Shown piece after piece: positions 1 through 5,411 of a stretch of DNA of 10,619 bases. Made by a program: the position numbers and the translations under genes. The stretch is from JAAEQG01 sp023133475. GTDB taxonomy: Bacteria > Planctomycetota > Phycisphaerae > UBA1845. The first letter of the stretch is position 1, and each line of letters begins with the position of its first letter. The notes under the pieces are model-generated. The model searched no databases and was not told the DNA's origin. It was given only the letters and a program-made list of their open reading frames with translations. The stretch lies in the NCBI GenBank assembly GCA_030631415.1, contig DAOVLE010000183.1:1-10619 (forward strand), given 5' to 3'.

Positions 1-96
1 GGACTTGTCGCCGCTAAACGTTGCGGACTTGTCGCCGCTAAACGTTGCGGACTTGTCGTCGCTAAACGCTACGGATTTGTCGCCGCTAAGCAGGCC
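1..96. repeat. 24-bp tandem repeat, about four copies
   Basis: Four head-to-tail 24-bp units begin at 1, 25, 49 and 73, each starting GGACTTGTCG or GGATTTGTCG. The first two are identical, the third differs at three positions, and the fourth is degenerate in its last third. There are no unique spacers, so this is not CRISPR. Because 24 is divisible by three, all frames stay open through it (an octapeptide repeat would read SPLNVADL), but the open frame continues through unrelated repeats and a palindrome, so I do not call it coding. The array may extend left of the window. Confidence 0.85.
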
Positions 97-122
97 GGCG
101 CGGTTACGATCACCGCGTTTCG

Positions 123-160
123 CCATTCTCAATTCTCCATTCTCAATTCTCCATTCTCAA
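123..160. repeat. 14-bp pyrimidine-rich tandem repeat (2.7 copies)
   Basis: Units of CCATTCTCAATTCT lie at 123-136 and 137-150, with a partial unit at 151-160. The complementary strand reads as purine-rich GAGAATGGAG, and that exact decamer recurs on the + strand at 7925-7934, at the head of another purine-rich repeat. The two tracts therefore look like one dispersed low-complexity repeat type. Confidence 0.8.
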
Positions 161-212
161 GGCAACCGCTGGTCTGATGCCTCAAAAAAACGTTGCACTC
201 GCCGGATACGGC

Positions 213-241
213 TTGACAGGCAGTTGGTTTTCAGGAACAAA
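213..241 (+). promoter_or_regulatory. possible sigma-70-type promoter for serS
   Basis: A perfect consensus -35 hexamer TTGACA lies at 213-218. With a 17-bp spacer the -10 position reads AACAAA (236-241), which matches TATAAT only at three bases, so the assignment is weak. If real, transcription would begin near 248 and the REP-like hairpin at 259-279 would sit in the serS leader. Confidence 0.3.
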
Positions 242-258
242 GTGGGGATGGATTCGGC

Positions 259-279
259 GGCGGGTGAAACCCGCCCTAC
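259..279 (-). repeat. REP-like palindrome (single, reverse orientation)
   Basis: Read on the minus strand it is GTAG followed by GGCGGGT, a 3-nt loop and ACCCGCC. It is the first copy of a family that recurs at 1632, 3915, 7993, 8029, 10296 and 10331. It ends 27 bp before the serS start codon, so it could form a hairpin in the 5' leader. Confidence 0.85.
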
Positions 280-306
280 CATCTGGAGTTTTAGAGAGCC
301 TCTGTA

Positions 307-1635
307 ATGCTTGACATTCACTTTATCAGAGAAAACCAGGACTTGGTCAAAAAGGCGGCGGTCAACAAAAGGATCGCCTGCGACGTGGACCGCCTGCTCA
401 AAATTGACCGCGAACGTGTGGAAGTGCTTCAGGCCCTGGAGAAGCTGGCCACCACGTCCCGAGAGGGCGGCCAACAGATCGCCCTCTACCGTAACCCCAA
501 GTCCGACTGGCACAAACGGGCGGTCGAGGGAGGCATGGCAGCCGAACAGATCAAAGCCCAGGCTGACAAACTCCAGCAGGAACTTAACGAAACCAAAACC
601 CAAACCAAAACCCTGGAAGAAAAGAAGCGGAAACTGCTGGAGACCTTCGACGAGTTGATGCTCACCATTCCTCAACCACCAGCCCCGGAAGTGCCCATAG
701 GGGAAGACGAAACCGCCAACGTCGAACTACGCCGCGTGGGCGAGATTCCCGACTTCGACTTCAAGCTGAAGGATCACCTCGAGTTGGGTAAGCAGTTGGG
801 CATCATCGACATCGAGCGTGGTGTGAAGCTGGCCGGCTCGCGGAACTACGTGCTGCGAGGCGATGCCGCCCTGTTGCATCAGGCTGTCTTGCGCCTGGCC
901 CAGGATGTCATGATCGAGCGTGGTTATGTTCCCATGACCGTCCCGGTGCTGGTTCGTGAGAAGGTGATGGAAGGCACCGGCTACTTTCCCGTCGGGCGTG
1001 ACCAAGCTTACCTGTGTGAGCGCGATCAGATGTCCCTGGTGGGGACCGCGGAGGTGCCCCTGACCGCCTACCACTGCGACGAAATCCTCAGCGAAGACGA
1101 GCTACCCAAAAAGTACGTGGCCCAAAGCCCCTGCTTCCGTCGCGAAGCCGGTGCCGCCGGCAGAGATGCCTACGGGCTGTTCCGTATCCACCTGTTCGAC
1201 AAGGTCGAGCAGGTCATCGTGTGCCGCAACGACGAGGAGGAATCCAAGCGGTTTCACCGCGAGATTCTGCAAAACTCCGAGGACGTGGTGCAGGCGTTGG
1301 AACTGCCCTACCGGGTGGTGCACGTCTGCACCGGCGACCTGGGGCAAGGGCAGGTCGAGAAATTCGACATCGAAGCCTGGATGCCCTCACGCAACAGCTA
1401 CGGCGAAACCCACTCCGCCTCACGCTTCCATGAGTTCCAGGCCCGGCGGCTGATGCTACGCTATCGTAATGAGAACAAAAAGACGCGATACTGTCACACA
1501 CTGAATAACACGGTGATCGCTTCGCCGCGCATTTTGATTCCCTTGCTGGAAATCCACCAGAACGCCGACGGGTCGGTCACCATACCACGGGCTTTGCGTA
1601 AGTACATGGGAGATCGAGATCGGATCGGGCCGTAG
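307..1635 (+). CDS. serS: seryl-tRNA synthetase
   Basis: Cytoplasmic class II aminoacyl-tRNA synthetase that activates serine with ATP and charges tRNA-Ser (and tRNA-Sec where present). The 442-residue length is normal to slightly long. An N-terminal helical-arm domain (about 1-115) precedes the catalytic domain. Visible signatures are the serine-binding TAEVPLT (247-253), motif 2 beginning FRREAGAAGRD (277-287) with the downstream FDKVEQV, the FQARR segment (377-381), and motif 3 at about 398-430 with TLNNTVIASPR and a final IPRALRKYM. Two oddities: motif 3 has NNT where many bacterial enzymes have NGS, and the arm carries extra residues around YRNPKSDWHK (61-70) compared with the usual short turn. 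Start ATG 307 gives the conserved MLDIHFIREN opening; no strong Shine-Dalgarno is visible. The TAG stop (1633-1635) belongs to a REP-like element. The family call is near certain. Confidence 0.97.
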   Translation: MLDIHFIRENQDLVKKAAVNKRIACDVDRLLKIDRERVEVLQALEKLATTSREGGQQIALYRNPKSDWHKRAVEGGMAAEQIKAQADKLQQELNETKTQTKTLEEKKRKLLETFDELMLTIPQPPAPEVPIGEDETANVELRRVGEIPDFDFKLKDHLELGKQLGIIDIERGVKLAGSRNYVLRGDAALLHQAVLRLAQDVMIERGYVPMTVPVLVREKVMEGTGYFPVGRDQAYLCERDQMSLVGTAEVPLTAYHCDEILSEDELPKKYVAQSPCFRREAGAAGRDAYGLFRIHLFDKVEQVIVCRNDEEESKRFHREILQNSEDVVQALELPYRVVHVCTGDLGQGQVEKFDIEAWMPSRNSYGETHSASRFHEFQARRLMLRYRNENKKTRYCHTLNNTVIASPRILIPLLEIHQNADGSVTIPRALRKYMGDRDRIGP

Positions 1636-1652
1636 GGCGGGTTCCACCCGCC
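1632..1652 (+). repeat. REP-like palindrome overlapping the serS stop codon
   Basis: GTAG (1632-1635) is followed by GGCGGGT (1636-1642), loop TCC and ACCCGCC (1646-1652). The TAG of the GTAG head is the in-frame serS stop codon, so the element begins exactly at the end of the gene. The hairpin could protect the 3' end of the transcript; it has no following T-run. Confidence 0.88.
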
Positions 1653-1670
1653 TTCTCAAACTGTACCTCG

Positions 1671-1743
1671 ATCAGTACCGCGACCGTAAGGGAGCGGCCC
1701 CACTCGGATTAGCCGCTCCCTTACGGTCGCGGTACTGATTTTT
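1671..1743. terminator. perfect 28-bp inverted repeat followed by five T's
   Basis: Left arm 1671-1698 and right arm 1712-1739 are exact reverse complements over 28 bp, with a 13-nt loop (1699-1711), and five T's occupy 1739-1743. The arm contains CGACCGTAAGGGAGCGG. It could end serS transcription, but 28 perfect pairs is far longer than a normal intrinsic terminator, and the shape equally fits a small palindromic mobile or dispersed repeat. The repeat itself is certain; the terminator role is inferred. Confidence 0.6.
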
Positions 1744-1783
1744 GGTTGCGGCTGGAGGCTGCTCCAGGCTGCCCGGCAATGAA

Positions 1784-2737
1784 ATGAATAGCGGACTCTT
1801 ACTTGACGCCTGCTTTGCGGAGCATCTGACCGGTGCCGGGCATCCGGAATCACCCGCTCGTTTGGAGGCGGTGCGGCAAGCCCTGGATCGAGCCGGTTTG
1901 ATTGCACGCGCCACCCCGGTTCCGGTCACCAACATTGCCGACCGTGATGTGCTGCGTATCCACGAGGCTGCTTACCTTGAGCGGCTGGCGCAGACCTGTG
2001 AGGCAGGGTCAGCCTACGTCGATGTGCCGGACAGCGCCATCTGCCCGCGTAGCTACGAGATCGCCCGCCTGGCAGCCGGTTCGGTCCTCGAAGCGGTTCG
2101 TGGTGTTATGGATGGGCGGTGGGCAAACGCCTTCTGTGCGGTCCGCCCGCCAGGCCATCACGCCGAACGCAATCGCTCGATGGGCTTTTGCCTGCTGAAC
2201 AACATCGCTCTGGCTGCTGAATGCCTTGTCAGGGACCACGGGCTGGGCAGGGTGCTGATTCTCGATTGGGACGTTCATCACGGCAACGGCACGCAGCATA
2301 GCTTCGAAGAGCGCGAGGACATCCTGTACATCAGCCTTCACGGGCATCCCCACTGGGTTTATCCCGGAACCGGATACGAGCACGAAACCGGGAGCGGGCC
2401 TGGTTTGGGGCTAACACTCAACATTCCGATGGACCCTGGTGCGGGTGACGAAGCCTACCGCGTAGCTTTCGAGGAGAAAATCGCCCCTGCCGCCGAGACT
2501 TTCGAGCCGGAGTTCGTGCTGGTCTCTGCCGGTTTCGACGCCCATCGCCGCGATCCACTGGCACCGTTGCAATTGGAGAACAAATCTTATGAGTGGATGA
2601 CCGCCTGGGCACTTGACCTGGCCCGCCGGCACTGCGTCAACCGCATGGTCAGCATCCTGGAAGGCGGCTATGATTTAGAGGCACTTGCGGAGTGCGTGGC
2701 GATTCATGTGGGGTTGTTGCAGGGGACGAGCACCTGA
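1784..2737 (+). CDS. histone deacetylase family protein (zinc-dependent amidohydrolase)
   Basis: A 317-residue arginase/deacetylase-fold enzyme expected to remove acetyl or other acyl groups from lysines or polyamine-like amines in the cytoplasm. The core motifs are intact: RPPGHHAE with the catalytic His pair (125-126), GFCLLNNIA (134-142), DWDVHHGNGT (161-170) supplying zinc ligands Asp163 and His165, SAGFDAHRRDPL (248-259) supplying Asp252, and EGGYD (293-297) with the transition-state Tyr296. The single catalytic domain resembles the bacterial class II/HDAC-like and AcuC-like branches; substrate cannot be read from sequence. I chose ATG 1784 because it begins right before the conserved LLLDACF strand. 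An in-frame TTG at 1742 lies beside the upstream hairpin, and GGAGG at 1754-1758 is too far from 1784, so initiation is uncertain. The CoA-binding gene follows after 16 bp. Confidence 0.93.
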   Translation: MNSGLLLDACFAEHLTGAGHPESPARLEAVRQALDRAGLIARATPVPVTNIADRDVLRIHEAAYLERLAQTCEAGSAYVDVPDSAICPRSYEIARLAAGSVLEAVRGVMDGRWANAFCAVRPPGHHAERNRSMGFCLLNNIALAAECLVRDHGLGRVLILDWDVHHGNGTQHSFEEREDILYISLHGHPHWVYPGTGYEHETGSGPGLGLTLNIPMDPGAGDEAYRVAFEEKIAPAAETFEPEFVLVSAGFDAHRRDPLAPLQLENKSYEWMTAWALDLARRHCVNRMVSILEGGYDLEALAECVAIHVGLLQGTST

Positions 2738-2753
2738 AGAAAGAGAGTTCACA

Positions 2754-3140
2754 ATGAGCAAGAGAAAATACATCGCAATCATCGGCGCCTCGCTCAACCG
2801 GCGGAAGTTCGGCAACAAGGCGGTCCGCGCCTATGCCAAATCCGGCTGGCGGGTATATCCCGTTCATCCCACCGAGGAGGAGATAGAGGGCTTCGAGGCC
2901 TTCCCGAGCATTCTACACCTTCCTGGGCCGGTGGATCGGGTTTCGATCTACCTGCCACCGCAAGAGGGTCTGCGGATTCTGGAGGACATTCGCAGGGTTC
3001 AACCTGCGGAGGTGTGGGTAAACCCGGGAGCGGAGAGCGAAGAGTTGCTGGCCAAAGCCAAGTCGTTGGGGCTCAACGTGATTCAGGCCTGTAGCATCCT
3101 GGAGGTGGGCGTATCACCGGCGGAGCTGGTTGAAGAATAA
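2754..3140 (+). CDS. CoA-binding domain protein (CoA_binding_2 / YccU-like)
   Basis: A 128-residue single-domain Rossmann protein. It opens with beta strand and glycine loop IAIIGASLNRRKFGN (7-21), continues with WRVYPVHPTEEEIEG (32-46), a VDRVSIYLPP strand (60-69), VWVNPGAESEEL (87-98) and the terminal LNVIQACSILEVG (107-119). This order is that of the small CoA-binding family related to the N-terminal domain of succinyl-CoA ligases; those proteins have no known catalytic residues and bind CoA or a related nucleotide. ATG 2754 is chosen over an upstream in-frame ATG at 2685 that would overlap the deacetylase gene; a purine-rich AAGAGAG (2740-2746) precedes it. The gene is probably cotranscribed with the deacetylase. 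The biological role is unknown. Confidence 0.88.
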   Translation: MSKRKYIAIIGASLNRRKFGNKAVRAYAKSGWRVYPVHPTEEEIEGFEAFPSILHLPGPVDRVSIYLPPQEGLRILEDIRRVQPAEVWVNPGAESEELLAKAKSLGLNVIQACSILEVGVSPAELVEE

Positions 3141-3200
3141 TCGGGCACTAATGCCAGTCGTCCTGCCTGATCCTCGTACACCGCGGGCTTTGGGCCGATG

Positions 3201-3243
3201 AGGGCTTTTGAAGGTTTTCCGGCTGTCCGGTCGATAAAGCCCT
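3201..3243. repeat. imperfectly spaced inverted repeat downstream of the CoA-binding gene
   Basis: AGGGCTTT (3201-3208) and AAAGCCCT (3236-3243) are complementary 8-bp arms around a 27-nt loop. No T-run follows, so this is at best a weak transcript-end structure. It lies in the 231-bp gap between the CoA-binding gene and the next secreted protein; I see no RNA gene there. Confidence 0.4.
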
Positions 3244-3271
3244 TGCGGGCATGGTGGTTTTGCGGCGATAA

Positions 3272-3302
3272 TTGCAACCGCAGAGCGGGAAAGAGGTAGA
3301 AT
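3272..3302 (+). promoter_or_regulatory. candidate promoter for the small secreted protein
   Basis: TTGCAA (3272-3277) and TAGAAT (3297-3302) resemble -35 and -10 hexamers; the -10 matches five of six bases. The 19-bp spacer is long and the -35 weak, so this is a suggestion only. It would place the transcript start about 60 bp upstream of ATG 3372. Confidence 0.3.
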
Positions 3303-3371
3303 ATGGATGTCAGGGGCATGGTGTGGCGTGCTCAGTTCGGTAAGTGGTCACTATTCGAGGGGTTCTGAATT

Positions 3372-3827
3372 ATGAGTCGAATCAAGTGGATACTGATAGT
3401 GGTTGTTGGTGGTATCGTTGGAGTGTCTGCCATGGCACAGACGTCTCAGCAGTTTCCAAACGCACGCCCGGTTTGGGAGAGCGCCGGGGCTGGAGCCATC
3501 GCAACTCGGGCACCAGGGCGTATGGTGCGACAGGGTAACACACGGTTCCACGCGGCACATTCAGCAGCCATCAACCGAACGCGACAAGGACCCACCATCA
3601 CCGAGACCGAACCGGCAATCACCCCTGGGCACCAGCTCAAGGTGGACATGATTCAGACCATCTTCCAGGACTTGAACCTGGCGATACAGATATTGGCTCA
3701 GGCAATGCTTATGCCGGACGGCGACACGTCGCCGGATAGCGGCAATGGCACAACTCCACCAGGCTCGAATCAGCCGCCCGCCGATGTGAGCGATTTGCTG
3801 GGCACGGTCCACGGGCCTGCAACATGA
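3372..3827 (+). CDS. small secreted protein of unknown function
   Basis: I do not recognise a family. The 151-residue product begins with a clear Sec signal peptide: charged MSRIK, hydrophobic WILIVVVGGIVGVSA, and a likely cleavage after AMA (residue 22). The mature part has a polar, Arg/Ala-rich stretch, then one amphipathic helical segment (LKVDMIQTIFQDLNLAIQILAQAMLM), then a Pro/Gly/Ser/Thr-rich tail with many acidic residues that looks disordered. There is no cysteine or recognised enzymatic motif. Purine-rich GAGGGG just upstream of ATG 3372 is a plausible ribosome site. The gene stands alone, with its own terminator 38 bp after the stop. Signal peptide plus good SD plus terminator make it a credible gene. 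Confidence 0.75.
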   Translation: MSRIKWILIVVVGGIVGVSAMAQTSQQFPNARPVWESAGAGAIATRAPGRMVRQGNTRFHAAHSAAINRTRQGPTITETEPAITPGHQLKVDMIQTIFQDLNLAIQILAQAMLMPDGDTSPDSGNGTTPPGSNQPPADVSDLLGTVHGPAT

Positions 3828-3864
3828 AAACCCACGCAGTCTAACAAACGACCCCCTTCCTATC

Positions 3865-3900
3865 AAAAGCCCGGCGATACGCAAGTGACGCCGGGCTTTT
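3865..3900 (+). terminator. Rho-independent terminator
   Basis: AAAAGCCCGGCG (3865-3876) pairs perfectly with CGCCGGGCTTTT (3889-3900) around a 12-nt loop, giving a GC-rich stem flanked by A and T runs. It would terminate the secreted-protein transcript, and the A-run on the left makes it potentially bidirectional for the convergent gene ending at 4069. Confidence 0.88.
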
Positions 3901-3914
3901 CTACACGCCCCCCA

Positions 3915-4004
3915 GTAGGGTGGGTGGAACCTCGCGGAGCGAGGTGGAACCCACCACCGGCGTGGTGGGTTTCGCCCGCCTACGGCGGGCTACAGCCACC
4001 CTAC
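3915..4004. repeat. composite REP/BIME-like palindrome cluster
   Basis: The outer ends GTAGGGTGG (3915-3923) and CCACCCTAC (3996-4004) are exact reverse complements. Nested inside are three further hairpins: CTCGC/GCGAG (3931-3943), a 10-bp AACCCACCAC/GTGGTGGGTT pair (3948-3971), and GCCCGCC/GGCGGGC (3974-3990). The whole 90-bp block sits between two convergent genes. It resembles a REP pair whose centre has been expanded by additional palindromes. Confidence 0.85.
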
Positions 4005-4068
4005 GGGGGATTCTTCGTTAGGCCTTTTCACCCGGCACACTCGACCACCGCTGTTTCCCTTCCCACTA

Positions 4069-5004
4069 TTACCTGCCCGAATGCGGCCTGACCTGCACGG
4101 TATCCGACCCATCAAAGGGAGTCCCGTCTTTGATTTCGCCGGTGAGCGTCAGGGTAGCACTCGGCGGTGCGACGATTTCCTTGACCGCGGCTTCATCGAA
4201 GTAGGCCACAAGGTCTCCCCTTGAATCGGCTTGGGTATGTAGCACCGCAATGCCGTCGAGGGCCAACGTGGAAAGATCCACTTGGCTGTAGGGGATATCC
4301 GCATGAACTACTACCGATCCGCCTTGCACGGATCCAAGAAGGAGGGTATGTGGTGAGACCGCCACGACAATTCCCCGGACGGCACTGTCGGTTTCCACAA
4401 GGCCGATGATCGTGCCTCCGTACTTGATCGTGACACGATAGGCGATGAACAACCCCTCATCCTCAACACCGCATGTGGCGACTGTCTGCCCGACTACAAG
4501 GTCATCAAATGTAAGAGGTTGGCCTCGCATCCACAGAATGGTGTCTTCGGTGATCTGGACCGCTGTATCGCCTGCGGTGATCTGCCAGGCATCCGCGTCA
4601 ATGCTCGCGATCACCCCTTCAATCCGCACAAAACCGGGTGGCGGATTCCCACCGCCTGACCCACAGGAACCCCGGCCAGCCACCACTTTTTCGCCGGCGA
4701 TCGTGCCACCGTACTTGACCGTGACACGATGGGCGATGAGCAACCCTTCATCCTCAACACCGCATGCGGCGACTGTCTGCTCTACTGCAAAGTCATCAAA
4801 TGTGATAGTCCGGCCTCGCATCCGCAGAATGGTGTCTTCGGAGATCCGGACCACCGTATCGCCCACGGTGATCCGCCAGGCATCCACGTCGATGCTCGCG
4901 ATCACCCCTTCAACCCGCACAAACCCGGGCGGTGGATTCCCACCGCCAGCCGCCATGGCGGGGAGCACCATCAGAATCGCAAAGGCACATACGAGATGTT
5001 TCAT
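4069..5004 (-). CDS. secreted protein with tandem DUF5666-like domains
   Basis: A 311-residue exported protein. The signal peptide (MKHLVCAFAILMVLPAMAA) likely cleaves after residue 19. Two near-identical 83-residue units follow at 20-102 and 117-199: each starts GGGNPPPGFVR, continues EGVIASID, a beta hairpin with DTILxMRG, TFDD, then CGVEDEGL and VKYGGTI. The units agree at about four in five residues, and match at DNA level with a 291-bp offset. A more diverged third unit may occupy about 202-276. The strand pattern (V.G.I.sID...ItV.D..v.i...T) resembles the DUF5666 small beta-barrel family, whose function is unknown. Each main unit has a conserved cysteine (81, 178), and the linker has Cys114. 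Start ATG 5004 is well supported by GGAGG eight bases upstream. Antisense open frames here are shadows. Confidence 0.8.
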   Translation of the reverse strand: MKHLVCAFAILMVLPAMAAGGGNPPPGFVRVEGVIASIDVDAWRITVGDTVVRISEDTILRMRGRTITFDDFAVEQTVAACGVEDEGLLIAHRVTVKYGGTIAGEKVVAGRGSCGSGGGNPPPGFVRIEGVIASIDADAWQITAGDTAVQITEDTILWMRGQPLTFDDLVVGQTVATCGVEDEGLFIAYRVTIKYGGTIIGLVETDSAVRGIVVAVSPHTLLLGSVQGGSVVVHADIPYSQVDLSTLALDGIAVLHTQADSRGDLVAYFDEAAVKEIVAPPSATLTLTGEIKDGTPFDGSDTVQVRPHSGR

Positions 5005-5011
5005 GATTCAA

Positions 5012-5016
5012 CCTCC
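5012..5016 (-). promoter_or_regulatory. strong Shine-Dalgarno for the DUF5666-like gene
   Basis: On the minus strand GGAGG sits 7 bases before ATG 5004. This fixes the start codon and excludes a longer upstream reading that would run into the palindromic intergenic repeats. Confidence 0.8.
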
Positions 5017-5128
5017 AAACAGCCAAAATTCCAACTCTGTCGCAGCAATGACAGCCATTGCTCACATTCTTCCCGTTTGTGAAACGACTCTCGCGTGATT
5101 ATCCTGTGGAAAATCCGTGTGTTTTTCT

Positions 5129-5152
5129 GGCGGGTGGCGGGTGGCGGGTGGC
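5129..5152. repeat. 7-bp tandem repeat GGCGGGT (3.4 copies)
   Basis: Three perfect GGCGGGT units occupy 5129-5149 and GGC continues to 5152. The unit equals one arm of the REP-like palindrome found elsewhere in the window. It lies in the 407-bp space between the divergent DUF5666-like and GT-C genes; that space also holds the palindromes at 5151, 5244 and 5283 and no gene I can support. Confidence 0.85.
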
Positions 5153-5177
5153 ATGGTCCACGTTTACGTGGCCATGC
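5151..5177. repeat. palindrome with CATGG/CCATG ends and CCACGT core
   Basis: GCATGG (5151-5156), a bulged T, CCACGT (5158-5163), a two-base loop, then ACGTGG (5166-5171) and CCATGC (5172-5177) form a 12-bp stem with one bulge. A related but shorter copy follows at 5244. Confidence 0.8.
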
Positions 5178-5243
5178 AGAGGGCAGATGACGTGATGGAA
5201 ATACCGAACGTGCCAGGGCTGCCCAGAACATCCTCACGCAATA

Positions 5244-5265
5244 CATGCCCACGCAAGCGTGGTCA
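5244..5265. repeat. second CATG-CCACG type palindrome
   Basis: CCACGC (5249-5254) and GCGTGG (5257-5262) pair around AA, flanked by CATG on the left and TCA on the right. It shares the CATG plus CCACG...CGTGG layout of the palindrome at 5151-5177, so the two look like diverged members of one family. Confidence 0.6.
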
Positions 5266-5282
5266 GGGCGTCTGACACCACC

Positions 5283-5331
5283 GTACCGCCGGCTTCCAGC
5301 CGGCAGGATGCCGGCAGGATGCCGGCGGTAC
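5283..5331. repeat. GTAC-ended palindrome with internal 11-bp repeats
   Basis: The ends GTACCGCCGGC (5283-5293) and GCCGGCGGTAC (5321-5331) are exact reverse complements. Between them the unit GCCGGCAGGAT occurs twice (5299-5309, 5310-5320) and merges into the right arm, so the loop has grown by tandem duplication. GGC TTCCA GCC at the left forms a smaller hairpin. Confidence 0.85.
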
Positions 5332-5411
5332 AACAGGCTGGACGGGTTTACTGGATATTTACGAAATATAAACGTTTTCAACCGTGCTAACGCGATAATG
5401 GACCTGGAGTT

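Noticed and set aside
1..96. CRISPR array
   Set aside because: Units are contiguous with no variable spacers, and no cas genes are present.
5..307. 100-residue + strand open frame with an octapeptide repeat
   Set aside because: The frame stays open only because the repeat unit is 24 bp; it then crosses unrelated repeats and a REP-like hairpin. No start signal or domain is visible.
1742..1783. N-terminal extension of the deacetylase from TTG 1742
   Set aside because: The extra residues are not part of the fold, and TTG lies at the edge of the large hairpin; ATG 1784 starts just before the first conserved strand.
3141..3371. Structured RNA or tRNA between the CoA-binding and secreted-protein genes
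   Set aside because: Only short, loosely spaced inverted repeats are present; there is no tRNA cloverleaf or recognised riboswitch core.
4445..5098. 217-residue + strand open frame opposite the DUF5666-like gene
   Set aside because: Its internal repeats mirror the real minus-strand duplication. The minus strand has a signal peptide and a strong SD; this frame has neither.
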